A DNA stretch of 64,000 bases, from positions 13,807,529 through 13,871,528 of the forward strand of contig OX638132.1 of NCBI GenBank assembly GCA_951804985.1, given 5' to 3'. This document shows positions 21,213-32,390 of the stretch, piece by piece. A model generated the notes under the pieces. That model made no database searches. It was not told the DNA's origin and saw nothing but the letters and a program-made list of their open reading frames with translations. Position numbers and translations under genes: made by a program. The stretch is from Dryomyza anilis. Lineage: Eukaryota > Arthropoda > Insecta > Diptera > Dryomyzidae. The stretch's first letter is position 1. Every line of letters starts with the position of its first letter.

Positions 21213-21777
21213 CCAGTTGGGAAGGTTAGATCACATGGGAAATTTTAAAGTAAGGACTTTTTATAGTAGGTGTTATTATGATAGTTTGGATTATCAAAAT
21301 TATAGTCGGTCTATGCCGACTATAAATACCCTACACATATGTGTGGTTACCATTCAAAGTGGTATATTGGTCACCAGGGTATACGAATCCTAAAAAAAAC
21401 TACAATCTTTCAATCTCTGAAGAATTTCCATTCATTTGATACCTATATTTACAAATGGGTAGGTGTTCCCAATTTCGATTTTTTTTTTAATCACAAGTCG
21501 TTTCTCCGGAAACCATTATTTTCATGTATTTGAGCAGGAGTCAATATATATTTGACCAAAAAAAGGTTACCTAAGCACGTATACAGTAAAATTGATCTGT
21601 AGATATACATTTCATATGAGGTATTTGAACATAAATGGTCGGTTCTCTGGTCACAATAGACCGACCATGCCAATTTTCTTGTTCAGACAGTTTAGATATA
21701 TAAGTAATCTTAATCTAAAGTTTCATTGCTCTAGCTCTTCTACTTTTTCTGTAATCGTGATTTCAACAGACAGACGG

Positions 21778-21823
<46 letters not shown>

Positions 21824-21983
21824 GGACAGACAGGCAGACGGACATCGCTAAATCGACTCGGGAGATCATGCTGATCAAGAATATATATATATATATACTT
21901 TTTCATACCGGAGATGCTTCCTTCTGGGTGTTACAAACGGCGTACCAAAATGAATATATCCTTTCACTTTTAGTGTAGGGTAT
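21213..21983 (-). mobile_element. DINE-1/Helentron-like element, near full length, flanked by a long direct duplication
   Basis: On the minus strand it runs from TACCCTACACTAAAAGTG through TTTGTAACACCCAGAAGG, a GTCT microsatellite (21770-21825), and the 3' hairpin AGTCGGCATAGACCGACT to CCCAACTGGT. An A-rich segment with AAAAAGCGCAAAA lies on both sides (21176-21212 and 21981-22018) as a direct repeat of about 35 bp. This is unexpected because Helitron-type insertion makes no target duplication. Confidence 0.85.
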
Positions 21984-22597
21984 AAAAAGCGCAAAAAAAA
22001 ATTAAAACAAAAATAAAAACAAAGGACCTGTTTTACAGTACTAGTTTAAATCAAGGACTGAAACAGTAACCGTAATCATTATCCGTTTAAAACCGTTTCA
22101 TTTTTAAAACCGAAACCGTTATACGAAAATCAGAAATAAACCGATATCTTAAACCGAAATAAATGGTCTCGGTTTTATACCGATTTAAAACGGTTTTTAA
22201 AAAGTATTAACATTATTAACAGAAAAACATATTTTATATTTTGTAGAGATCTTAAGTACAAGGCATGTTTAAATGTCATTTAATAAAATTTGGAGCTCCC
22301 AAAACAAATTCCAAATACCAACGGTCTTTGGTCTAAAATTGATTTTTTTTTCGGTAAATCGAATTAACAACAAAATACAAGAAATTCCAAACAAAGTTTT
22401 AAAGTTAAATAATTCATATACCACAATATTTTCACTATAATTACAACCAAGGATTGAAACCGTAACCGAAACCGATAAAAAAGGATAAAAATAGACCAAT
22501 TATTTTATATAGAAGCTCTAAAGTACACGGCGTGTTTGAATATTATTTAATAACACATATTATACAAAACACGTTGTTTTTTTTCGAACAAATATTT

Positions 22598-23395
22598 ACA
22601 GAAGGAAGCATATCCGGAAAAGTATATATATATATTAATGGCATGATGTCCGTCTCGATCACGAACTAGACGATCTAGATCAATAAAACTACTTATCAAT
22701 AAAACTACTTATTTATTACTTATATATTTACGCTGTCTTAACAAGAAATTTGGCATGATCGGTCAATTGTGACCTGTGAACCGATCACTTATATTGAAAT
22801 ACCTCACATAAAATTTACATCTACAGATGAATTATATTTTATGCGGGCTTAAGTGGACTTTTTTAGTTAAATTAATATTGACTATATGCTCAAATATAAT
22901 AATAATAGTTTGGCACTACAGTCCTATAAGAACTTAGGCCGAGCTCTCTCACCATTTTGAGCTGTGCGTATTATATTTGTACTCAAAGTGGTGGGACCTA
23001 CAGTTTATTGCCGAATCCGAACGGCGGGTGAGAGCTTTTTCATAGGCAATGGTTTTACTCTCGTAGGTTTGCCATTTACTGACGAGAGGTAGCGCGGTAT
23101 AGAAAAATGTTTCTATGAAAAGATGTTGTTAGCCCCAGTCCAGGCTTGAACCGGGGACCTTTCGGCTCGCATGAAAGGAAATTCTTCAGAAATCAGCAAG
23201 TTTGTAGTTATTTTCATGATTCGTAAACCTTGGTGAACTATGCATAACTTTAAATGGTAGCCGCACATATTATCACATATGTGTAGAGTATTTATATTCG
23301 GCTTAGGCCGACTATAACTTTCATAATTCTTACTAACTTCGTCACACAAACTATCACAATATCCTTACTTCAAAATTTTCCCATCTACTTTACTG
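22598..23395 (+). mobile_element. DINE-1/Helentron-like copy interrupted by SINE C
   Basis: Segments in consensus order are CAGAAGGAAGCATATCCGG, GGCATGATCGGTCAATTGTG and CTATATGCTCAAATA, then SINE C, then ATGAAAGGAAATTCTTCAG, the hairpin TCGGCTTAGGCCGA and a decayed 3' end. About 100 bases of the consensus are missing at the SINE junction, so a deletion accompanied or followed that insertion. Confidence 0.7.
22900..23170 (-). mobile_element. tRNA-derived SINE, copy C (5' truncated head)
   Basis: On the minus strand GGTTCAAGCCTGGACTGGGG, the body CAATAAACTGTAGGTCCCAC and the tail CTATTATTATT are present. The box A part is lost: the copy stops at GCGAGCCGAAAGG. Confidence 0.8.
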
Positions 23396-24188
23396 TTTTT
23401 TTTTTTTGTTTTTTAAATAGGATTAAAATTGTTATGTTATTAATTCTTGTGTTAGTAAAATTTATTGTTTAGTTCAAGACATTGAACAATAATACAAAAA
23501 CCGAAATCAAAACCGAAACCGTAACTGGGAACCGGTATACCGAAACCGTTTCGTTATAAAAACTCAAAACCGGAAACGTAACCGAAACGATGAAGAAAAC
23601 CGAAATCGAAACCGTTATTCGTTTAGGTTTCAATCCTTGATTACAACCAACATTGCTTAAATTACGTTTCCCACTTTACCCCAGAAAATGATTCTTACTT
23701 TACCCCAACATCACAATTTGAATAACCATATAAACAATGTTAAATTATTTGCAAAACCAGTTTGTATTCCAAAATATATACAAAATTCGATCATTTTTAA
23801 CACCATCAGTGCTCTAAAAAAACTTTCAAAACAATTTTTTTTTCACTTGTTTTCGATATGCAATAAAAAGGATATTAATTTGATAATAACCATATATGAA
23901 AAGTTGTTGTCATATTAGGAAGAACGTTACAATTGGTTTTATTTTTTTAAGTGCAAAAACATGTCCACAAATTGCAATTTTCCACATTACCCCATGTCCC
24001 ACTTTACCATAGGTTTTCTGTTGAAGATATTGAAAAATATAGAAAAAAAATAAGTTTTATACAAAAATCGACATCAGAACCGAAACCGTAACTTGGAATC
24101 GGTCTACCGAAACCGTTTCGTTTTAAAAAAATAAAAACCGAAACCGCAAGCGTTATACGTTTAGGTTTCAATCCTTGGTTTAAACCTA

Positions 24189-24567
24189 CCCGAGTGGAAA
24201 TTAAGTTCACGATGGGATCATTGTCTGATCAGACAGCCTGATTTCAAAACTGACAATGATCAGGGGTTTTCATCAGTGCCTGATTCAAAACATGACGTTA
24301 TTCAAAGTTGCTATCCTGATCAGGTGGCCTGATATCTAATCAGTATTTTTTTTTCATAAGTGTCACATCATGTTTCATTATGTAGACTTTAGATCAGTAT
24401 TTTTTATGAAGGTTGGATCAGGTTTACTTACGTAAATTTCCAATTAGGATTATCCTAGTCGACCCTGATCATTATCATTTCAGGTGGTCTTTGGTAGGGA
24501 TGCCTGATCGTATTCTGATCAGGAACGGATGCGAAATAAGGCTAACCTTAACGAATTTCCACTCGGG
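24189..24567. mobile_element. MITE with CCCGAGTGGAAATT inverted ends and TA target, copy 2
   Basis: It starts CCCGAGTGGAAATT and ends AATTTCCACTCGGG, perfect 14-bp inverted ends, with TA on both sides (24187-24188, 24568-24569), as for Tc1/mariner-type insertion. The interior repeats CTGATCAG words. Its left TA lies two bases from the target duplication of the hAT nest. Confidence 0.85.
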
Positions 24568-24594
24568 TATCACTGTAAAAGCGGCCCTAAATAA

Positions 24595-24735
24595 TATGGT
24601 AAATAAAAATTATGTTCGAAAAAAAAATTGTTTCGAAAAAAAATGTCTGAAAGGAAAATTTCGATAAAAAAATGTATTCGAAAAAAAATGTTGTTCCAAA
24701 AAAATGTTTTTTTTTCGTTTTTTTTTTATTTTTTA
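24595..24735. repeat. Degenerate TTCGAAAAAAAATG tandem repeat
   Basis: Successive variants of TTCGAAAAAAAATGT fill the segment. The same degenerate motif makes larger arrays at 26425-26560 and 52680-53260. Confidence 0.6.
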
Positions 24736-25111
24736 TTGTGTAGTTAAAAGTTAAGAATTCATTCATGTATCTATTAATTTTGCTACTGCTACGAGCGATC
24801 ATTGCAAATGACGAGCGAGGGCACAGTCGTTGCCATTTGGTTTCCATTAGCCTTAAACTGCCAGACAAGACGATAGATAGCCTGAGGAAGCCACATGTGT
24901 GGGTACCAGTAGATACTAGTAATTTTCCGAAAAATATATTTTAAACATTGACAAATAATCTGCAAAAAGATCGTCGTGCAATTAATCACATAAGGACAAA
25001 AACTAAACATTATTTCAAGAATAAAAGATATATTTTCCGATTTGTGAATAATTAAAGACAGGTAAATAGATTTGTAGATTTATTACATATTATGCACCCT
25101 TCGGACTATTT

Positions 25112-25435
25112 TTGTTGTTATTCTTTTTCACATTTGACTCATTATTTTACGCCAAACAATTTGAAACAACTTCCACTTCCGTTCGGCGTTATTTTTTTGC
25201 GCCCCCATTGAATGTCCAACAATGTGTCTGTCGACCCAAGTGTCCGGAAATGAGATGCAAATTTTATGTGGGATTCATGAAAATGTCCTTTTCGAATAAA
25301 GCGCACAATATAATTACGGCAAAGGGACCGTCGCGTTGCGTCTCGTCTCGTTGGGTCGGGCCGGGTCAGACGTTAAACATCACTATCGCCGCCTACCCTC
25401 GGCGATCGCACACTCACAACGTCTTGTGGAATTAG
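25112..25435 (+). other. GC-richer island with a 107-codon open frame, unassigned
   Basis: The frame has moderate coding-like composition after about codon 20, including CVCRPKCPEMRCKF and SRWVGPGQTLNITIA, but the first codons are AT-rich with an FFF run. No family is recognised, there is no clear acceptor or poly(A) signal, and the overall role is unknown. It may be a conserved non-coding island that happens to be open. Confidence 0.22.
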
Positions 25436-25439
25436 CAGC

Positions 25440-26420
25440 ATAGAGGTTGCATAATTTGCCTATAATACCTCAAAGCAGGGTGTATATGCGATATAAGGTA
25501 TTCTCTAATAAATAGGGATGATTTTACAAAAGAATAGAAAAATGTCTTCAAGACATTTGCACGTGCATTATAAGTAATTAAAAACGAAAAATATTGCTAT
25601 ATAATTTACACTTGAAAAACCGCGGTCCAATGCGTCTTTAAACAATACAAGAAAATTGGTTCTCGCAAAGAGGGTACTATTTTGAAAGAACTTTATGACC
25701 TTCATGTGCGATAAGACGTTTGGTGGGCTTATCTTGAATGTTAAAAATTATCAAATTGTGCATTTTGTATATTTTTCCACAAACAAGATAACACACATTC
25801 AACATACATTAGTATTTAGGTAACTATATCGTATTATAACTGGAAATAATAAAAATTAAATAGGCTTAAAATAAAATAGAAATTTGAAGGAATTAACATA
25901 TATGCCCATTGGGGTAAGTTTAATTAGGATTTATCACTATGAAGTCGGATTGATTTATAGAGGTTTTAATTTTATAACTAAAAATTTGTAATATCAATGC
26001 AATAGCTCGTTATTTAAGATTATAAGTAGTACACAGAAAAAAAATCTTCAAGATGATTTTACTCATCAATATTATGAATTTTTTCACCAACTACCAAATT
26101 TATCATTTTAATCGAATTTGTGTATTTGATTTTAATGTCAGGCCTTAAAGAAAGATTTGTAAAAACAAAGTAAGAGGAAGCATAGAATTATTGATCTAGT
26201 TTACTATAAAATATATATTTTTATTTAATTAGAAAAATCATATATGTTATGCAATAAATAATAAGTACACCTTAAAATTTATATTTTTTGCGTTTATCAT
26301 AACTTTGGTCAGGTCCATCTGAATTTCATTGGGTTTATTTTTAAACATTAGCTGAAGTTTTCTCAATGAATACAATGAAATACCCAAAAAATACTTAAAA
26401 AATAAAATTTAACAAACGAA
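25440..26420. other. No gene seen; AT-rich unique sequence
   Basis: No informative frame, RNA gene or transposon end was seen. Confidence 0.5.
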
Positions 26421-26424
26421 TTTT

Positions 26425-26565
26425 GGATGAAAAAATATATTTAAAAAAAAATGTTAGTACATTTTTTTTTTTCAAAAAAAATGTATCCAATAAAAAAAAG
26501 TTTAAAAAAAATATTATTAAAAAAAAAAGGTTTTCCGAAATTTTTTATTTTTTTAAATATATTTT
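26425..26565. repeat. A/T low-complexity tract with AAAAAATGTA blocks
   Basis: Blocks such as AAAAAAAAATGTTAGTACA alternate with T runs. Frames across it (26423-26693) are lysine/phenylalanine artefacts. Confidence 0.5.
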
Positions 26566-26578
26566 TTATCTATATAAA

Positions 26579-26799
26579 GGGGTTTTCAATAAGAGCGCTA
26601 CAAAAGTTTTTTTCAAGATATACCAGCCAACAACGAGTCGAAATTATTAAAATTTACTACCGAAATTCGAATTCGTATATCTTTCCATCATAAAATGGCA
26701 AACCTTACTGAAGAGAAATGTCAAATGAGCGGCAAGAAATATGGCGTCGTTTGCTGTCCCTGTCGCTCTACTTTTGTAGCGTCCCTGTTGAAAAACCCT
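26579..26799. mobile_element. Foldback Tc1/mariner-type MITE, copy 2 (left arm deleted)
   Basis: GGGGTTTTCAATAAGAGCG is followed directly by the loop (ACCAGCCAACAACGAGTCG) and the complete right arm ending GTCCCTGTTGAAAAACCC. The left arm has been lost, otherwise it matches the copies at 4113 and 53318. Confidence 0.75.
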
Positions 26800-26869
26800 T
26801 TATAATTAAATTTCCGTTTGTTTGTCTTTTTGTTTGTGCGCTATGCAAACGTACAATATATATGTATAT

Positions 26870-27570
26870 ATCCTACAAACCCAGGATACGGTTTTTTATA
26901 GTTTTTGTTGACCGCGTCCATTTTACGCCCATTTTTATTTTTGGTGTATAATTCAGATTCATAGCAAAACCACTGAACGTATTTAGGATACTCCATAAAG
27001 ACCATGGAGTATTCTAAACCATTTATAAACCAGATTGGGCAAAGGGGAATGGCACCTCCCATAGAACCCAAAAATGTCGTACGCTATATCTCAACTCTAC
27101 TATTATCGATTTTAACTAAACTTTAAATTTGGATGTTACTCATTTTAATTAATCTCACTATACCAAACTTACCACACCAAAACTCACCAACTCAAAATTC
27201 ACCACATCAAAACTAAATATGAATCCTCTGCACGGTTTTCTTTAAGATTTGGAATACATATCCTACAGACCAAGGAGAAGGTCACTACTAAATATATAGT
27301 TATCTTTGACCATGCCCATTTTTACGCCTATTTTTATTTTTTGGTGTATGTTTCAGATTCATAGCAAAACCGTTTAACGAATTATTTAAAAACCACTGAA
27401 CGTATTTTTCTGAAAATTTTCCAGAAATAAATCAGATTGGACAAATAGGAGTGGCACCTCACATAAAACCCAAAAAATTTAGTACGCTATATCTTAACCC
27501 TATTGTTATTGATTTCAACTAAACTTTAAATTTGGATGTTACTTAATCTCAACACACTAAACTCACCACA
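26870..27570. repeat. Two-unit tandem repeat, unit about 350 bp
   Basis: Unit 1 (from 26870) and unit 2 (from 27260) share, in order, TATCCTACA, ACGCCCATTTTTATTTT, TCAGATTCATAGCAAAACC, AAATTTGGATGTTACT and CACCACACCAAAACTCA. Unit 2 runs up to the transposase remnant. Non-coding; a short 3' block of it resembles 4050-4110 and 4520-4618. Confidence 0.65.
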
Positions 27571-27599
27571 CCAAAACTCATGAAATAAAATTCACCAAA

Positions 27600-28453
27600 A
27601 CAGGAACAGCAAACGACGCCATATTTCTTGCCGCTCTTTTGACATTTCTCTTCAGTAAGGTTTGCCATTTCATGATAGAAAGATATACGAGCCAACAACG
27701 AGTTGAAATTATTAAAATTTACTACCGAAATTCGGAGTCAGTGGCCTCAACGTTAAGAGCGCTACGTCCAATTTATGGTCACCATAATCGTCCTAGCAGA
27801 TCAACAATTGAGCGTCTAGTGAGAAAAATTTGAATCCACAGGCACAGTACAAAATGTTCCCGTGCCAGTGAGACAAATAAGTGCCTGTAGTGTCGAGAAT
27901 ATTGCTACAGCTGAGGCTTCAGTTGAAGAAAGCCAAAATGTGTCTCTCACACGCCGTTCTCAAGCGTTGGGCATCTCTGTGACGTCCTTGTGGCAAATTT
28001 TGCGAAAAGATCTTGGCCTACATCCATACAAAATCAAATTGACGCAAGAACTGAAGCCGCTTGACCACCAGAAGCGTCGTATGTTCGTGAATTGGGTTGA
28101 GCAACAACTTGAAAATGATTCGGATTTTCATCGAAAAATCATCTTCAGCGATGAGGCTCATTTCTGGCTGAATGGCTTCGTCAATAAACAAAATATGCGT
28201 TATTGGTCAGACAGCAATCCACACATACTCCATGAGTCATCATTGCATCCCGAAAAATTACGGTTTGGTGCGGTTTATGGGCTGGCGGCGTCATTGGGCC
28301 GTACTTCTTCCGTGATGATCAAGACCGGCACGTTACTGTGAATGGGAATCGATACCGTTCAATGATAACCGAATATTTTTGTCCCCAATTGAATGATATG
28401 GACTTGGAGGACATGTGGTTCCAACAGGACGGCGCCACACAGCGAATGCCACG
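27600..28453 (+). pseudogene. Broken Tc1/mariner-superfamily transposase (DDE/D)
   Basis: The flank at 27600-27671 matches the arm of the foldback MITEs. Coding begins at ATG 27672 ([20 protein letters not shown]) with an amino-terminal helix-turn-helix region. A frameshift near 27828 separates it from the second block (27862-28341), which has the catalytic segment FSDEAHFWLNGFVNKQ. A further frameshift near 28265 leads to WCGLWAGGVIGPYFF and then to WFQQDGAT with the second acidic residue about 92 residues after the first. The sequence then loses a few bases and stops where a DINE-like copy begins, so the third catalytic residue and the carboxy terminus are gone. It cannot be functional but probably represents the autonomous parent of the foldback MITEs. 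Confidence 0.88.
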
Positions 28454-29013
28454 CCGTTTGTTACGCCGTTTGTAACATCCTGAAAAAAGCATCTCCGGTA
28501 TGGAAAAGTATATATATTCTTGATCAGCATGACCTCCTTATATATATCTATGCTGTCTGTCAGTGAAAATGGGCATGATCAGTCCATTATGACCTGTGAA
28601 CCGACCACTTATGTTAAAATTTTCATGTACAACACATCTACTGGTGAATTTTGCTGTATACGTGTTCAAGTAAACTTTTTTGGTCAAATATATATTGACT
28701 TCATGCTCAAATACATGAAAATAATATTCTCCCGCGAAACGACTTGTGGTCCCCAAAAAAAAAACAAATCGTATTTAAATATGATATCAAATGAATGAAA
28801 ATTCTTCAGCGATTGAAAGTTTGTAGTTATTTTCAGGATTCGTATACCCTGGTGACCTATATACCACTTTGAATGGTAACCACACATGTGTAGGGTATTT
28901 ATAGTCGGCTTATACCGCCTATAATTTTGATAATCCTAACTATTATAATAACACCTACTATAAAATGTCCCTACTTTAAAATGTCCCATGTGATCTAACC
29001 TTCCCAACTGGTT
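28449..29013 (+). mobile_element. DINE-1/Helentron-like element with 5' truncation
   Basis: It begins at ACGCCGTTTGTAACATCC and includes TATTCTTGATCAGCATGAC, TTTTTTGGTCAAATATATAT, a 3' hairpin region GTCGGCTTATACCGCC and the end CCCAACTGGTTTTA. The GTCT-rich segment is deleted. It sits directly against the truncated transposase, with ACGCCGTTTGT repeated at the junction. Confidence 0.8.
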
Positions 29014-29039
29014 TTATTTGCAAATATATTTTTGCGAGT

Positions 29040-29505
29040 ATACTCTAGTATAATACATAGGTCAGATGTATGTTCGGATCAGTGTACCGAATTTCGATTT
29101 TGAACCAATTTCGATTTTAGATAATGTAAAGGGGATGGTATAAAATTCTCCCACACATTCTAGTGTACAAAAAGGGTCAAAACGCATATTTTCGTCAACA
29201 GATTACGCCCATTTTCAGTAACAAATAGCTTACACTATTACACTATAAACAAGTAATAAAAGTTCTACGTTTCATTGATCTAGCTCATCTAGTTTTCCCG
29301 TAATCATGATTTTACAGATAGACTTTCAGAAAGACAGACAAATATACAAGTGAACAAAGGAACATCGATAATCGACTTATGGCCTCAGGAGGTAACGCTA
29401 ATCATGAATATATATATATAATTTATTTCTATGCCATTCATGTCTTATCGGATTTACAAACGATATTCAATATACCCTTTCAATGTTAGTGCAGGGTATT
29501 AAAAT
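29040..29505 (-). mobile_element. Decayed DINE-1/Helentron-like 5' half
   Basis: On the minus strand it starts AATACCCTGCACTAACATTG and includes GTAAATCCGATAAGAC, a degenerate GTCT stretch and ATGATTACGGGAAAACTAG. It forms a tail-to-tail pair with the preceding copy. Confidence 0.6.
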
Positions 29506-29509
29506 ACAT

Positions 29510-30190
29510 ATAAAACCTTTGCGCTTGCACAGCCCAAACGATCCAAGCGAAAAGTCTTCTGTTGCACAGTCCAACAGCGTTGACCTCTTTGCCTCATAAT
29601 ATCCACAAATTCCTAGAAAATCCAGCACAGCACGTGTGGCTCTGTTGGATTTTCGCTCTCTCTACCTCTTACCCGACATCATGCATCCTACAAATATTGC
29701 CATCCCCGTTCAATGATCCTCAGTTGCGTCTGTGTTGCATCTATGTGAGACCAGTGCAAACAGCGTAGCCAGATCAACAATCAGAGCAAACAACAGCGCG
29801 TATCCAGGAAAATCTAACCCCTCAATTGAAAACAACAACATACAAAAAAAAGCAATCAAACGAAGCTCCTACTTCATCATCGACAACATGTACAACCTCA
29901 TCATCATGTGGACGGACGATCAATAACGCATAGTTCAACGAACTGCTTCCACGCGCAAGATTTCTCTCTGCGCAAGTGAGGAGAGACTGAGAGAGTTTGG
30001 AGTGTGGGGAAAGCAACCGCAGTCTGTGTCCGGACATGCAGGAGTTGGAGAGCAAGGCATGAAGAATGGGCATAGATAAAAAAAAGAGCCTCGTCGTTTG
30101 GTTGGAGGCTAGAAAACAAAGCGGAGCGCAAAGGCTTCTTGTTCTCGTAGGTTTTGTTGTTGTTGTTGGATCCAAATCACATATAACATA
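29510..30190. other. GC-richer island, no gene established
   Basis: Overlapping frames occur on both strands (plus 29562-29768, minus 29822-30175), none with recognisable domains. AACAACAACATAC and GTTGTTGTTGTTGG runs give spurious frames. Function unknown. Confidence 0.25.
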
Positions 30191-30309
30191 GAGGGAGAGA
30201 ATCAGTCAGCGCCAACGTCCAGTAAACATTTTCTATGGCGATCATGTGACGGAAGGCAAATGAAAACCACTTTCGCAATTGTTACAGTTGGTTGCTTTAC
30301 TTCATTACC

Positions 30310-30465
30310 ATGAGTGTTTTCAAAATCGACAAAGTGAGATTTCAAAAAAAAATCAGATTCTAGAAAGAGATTCAAGACAGAGAATAGACAAAGGGATTTG
30401 ACAAAGTGACTTGACAAAGAGATTCAAAAGAGAGATTCAAAATAGAGATTTCAAAATCGCTGAAT
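30310..30465. repeat. Purine-rich degenerate repeat AGAGATTCAAAA
   Basis: Repeated GAGATTTCAAAA / AGAGATTCAAGA / GACTTGACAAAG words lie in loose tandem of about 12-16 bp. Confidence 0.5.
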
Positions 30466-30479
30466 CTCGGATAATACAA

Positions 30480-31070
30480 AGTAACGGCTTTCCTATTATT
30501 GGACTATATCGTATTTGAAAAAATAAAAATACCACAAATAAATATTTCAAGAATTGGTAAATCTGGATATAAACGTAGGGTGATGTGCATCATAGATAAT
30601 ATTAAAAAAAAAAACTCAACTAACGCTAGGATTTTATGACGCTAAAAATTTGGTTTGTTTCCAGAAGTATTTCAGATATTTTGAACCAAGGTTTTATTTA
30701 TAAATATCGTACAAATACTTCGTATTTCCGAAATTTATGATCAAAAACACCCAAATTAGAGACAAAATTGTCAAAATATCTGAACTAACATTATTTGAAA
30801 TGTAAAACACGGAATACCGAATAACTCAGTTTAAAATGAATATACATGAATATACATTTTACATAGGTACAACATAACCACATAAAACTTTCAAATTTCA
30901 ACAAAAAAAAATCAATTATTTTAATCACACTTCAAAATATTTATTACGTATCGAATAGCAAGCAATATAATATTTTATATTCTAAAACAGAAAGACACAA
31001 AATTCGCTAAATGAAGGTTATCGGATTTTCGATAATGGTATTGATGGATCTGAAAATAGAAAGTCCCAAT
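30480..31070. other. No gene seen; AT-rich unique sequence
   Basis: No frame or repeat of note. Confidence 0.5.
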
Positions 31071-31073
31071 TTA

Positions 31074-31315
31074 TGGTGTGTGCGAATTCGACTAAATTGC
31101 TGACTAAACTAAATTGAAGGGCTTTTCATTCGATCGCCATTTGGTAACCGGTAATTGTTAAAGTCCATAATCGATCGATTATCAATTGTCTGTTTGCTGT
31201 CATCCAATTTAGTTCAATTTAGTCTGCTCAAAAATTTGCTAAATTTAAAGGTCGAACACTGCATTATCGACAAAATTTAGTTTAGTCAGTAATTTAGTCG
31301 AATTCGCACACACCC
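31074..31315. mobile_element. MITE with about 40-bp inverted ends and TTA target (PIF/Harbinger-like)
   Basis: The left end TGGTGTGTGCGAATTCGACT, continuing with AAATTGCTGACTAAACTAAA, is mirrored at the right by TTTAGTTTAGTCAGTAATTT and AGTCGAATTCGCACACACCC. TTA occurs on each side (31071-31073, 31316-31318), a target pattern of the PIF/Harbinger superfamily. At 242 bp it encodes nothing. Confidence 0.75.
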
Positions 31316-31324
31316 TTAATATCA

Positions 31325-31985
31325 ATATGATAAAATATATATTAACTTAAATTCATAATATGGACGAATGTTTCATAAAAACAATGAAAAGTACTTTAAT
31401 AACATGAAATTGTTCATTAATACTTTTTTACCAATGACAACATATTAATGAAAGGGATCACTTTAAATGGGATCATTTTAAATGGGATCACTTTAAAATA
31501 TCTATTAAATTAAATTCATTATATTGACATATGTTTCATAAAAACAATGAACAGTAGTTCAATAATATGAAATTTTTCATTAATACAAAGACTTTGACAC
31601 CAATGACAGTCGTTCAATATATTAATGAAAGAGGATCATTTTAAATGGTTCGAAAAGTTCAAAAAATATTTATTAACTTAAATTATACTGTTAATGTATG
31701 TTTCATAAAAACAATAAAAAGTTCTTTAATAATATGAAATTTTTCATTAATACAAAGACTTTGACACCAATGGCAGTCTTTCAATATATTAATGAAAGAG
31801 GATCAGTTTAAATGGGTTGAAAAGTTTAAAATATATAATAAATAAAATTCATAATATTGATTAATGTTTCATAAAATGAATGAAAAGTTCTTCAATCATA
31901 TGAAATTGTTGATAAATACAAAGACTTTTACACCAATGACAATCTTTCAAAATATTAATGAAAGGGAGTCATTTTAAATAGGTCG
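31325..31985 (+). repeat. Satellite-like tandem repeat, unit about 157-173 bp, nearly four units
   Basis: Each unit contains TGTTTCATAAAA (31369, 31542, 31699, 31865), then TCAATAATATGAAATTTTTC, ACAAAGACTTTGACACCAAT, TATTAATGAAAG and GATCATTTTAAATGG. The last unit ends just before GGTCGACGGGACGC. AT-rich and non-coding. Confidence 0.85.
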
Positions 31986-32390
31986 ACGGGACGCAACAAC
32001 CTTTGTAAGTTCTGCGACAATGAGGAGGATGACAACTAAAACGCAAAAACAGTTGCAATTATATTGAGCCGGTCGGCTTTAGTTGCTTTCTCTTTTGAGC
32101 CCATTATAGTTTCCTGATTGCCAGGCTCCGTCTGCTCGATGGACTGGCCAACCAAACGTCAACGAACGTTCGCTTGAAGTAGGCGCGATCGCCAATGTGG
32201 ACACGATGTGACTGGCTTGCCATTAAAGGGGATCCATTGATCACAGAATCAAACACGTTGTGTGCTGTTCTGGAGAGAGTAAAGGAAGCATTTAACATTT
32301 GGTGAAGCTGGTGCCGAAAAGGGAGCAGGTAGAATGCTGATCCTGTAGTGCCTGTGACATATTTGGGCAGCATTATACGTAATCTTGAAC
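31986..32390. other. Possible decayed retroelement remnant
   Basis: At 31980-32036 one plus frame reads NNLCKFCDNEEDDN, recalling the cysteine motif at the end of some non-LTR retrotransposon reverse transcriptases. The segment from 32104 to 32373 is GC-richer and open for 89 codons on the minus strand, with no family that I recognise. Evidence is thin and no catalytic reverse transcriptase block is visible. Confidence 0.22.

Larger units (their letters stand above)
22448..23639. mobile_element. hAT-like CGGTTT-family element, inner copy
   Basis: It begins CAAGGATTGAAACCG and ends GGTTTCAATCCTTG with an exact 8-bp duplication ATTACAAC at 22440-22447 and 23640-23647. Removing it restores the outer element. 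A DINE-like copy occupies most of its interior. Confidence 0.85.
22052..24177. mobile_element. hAT-like CGGTTT-family element, outermost of a nest
   Basis: The ends are CAAGGACTGAAAC and GGTTTCAATCCTTG, with flanking 8-mers GTTTAAAT (22044-22051) and GTTTAAAC (24178-24185), one mismatch. Both ends carry AAACCGAAACCG arrays, and the interior has CCCACTTTACCCCA blocks as in the 6852 copy. It is split by a younger member of the same family at 22448-23639. No transposase is encoded. Confidence 0.75.

Noticed and set aside
32104..32373. 89-codon minus-strand gene
   Set aside because: No family resemblance; next to a possible retroelement scrap. Kept only as an uncertain region.
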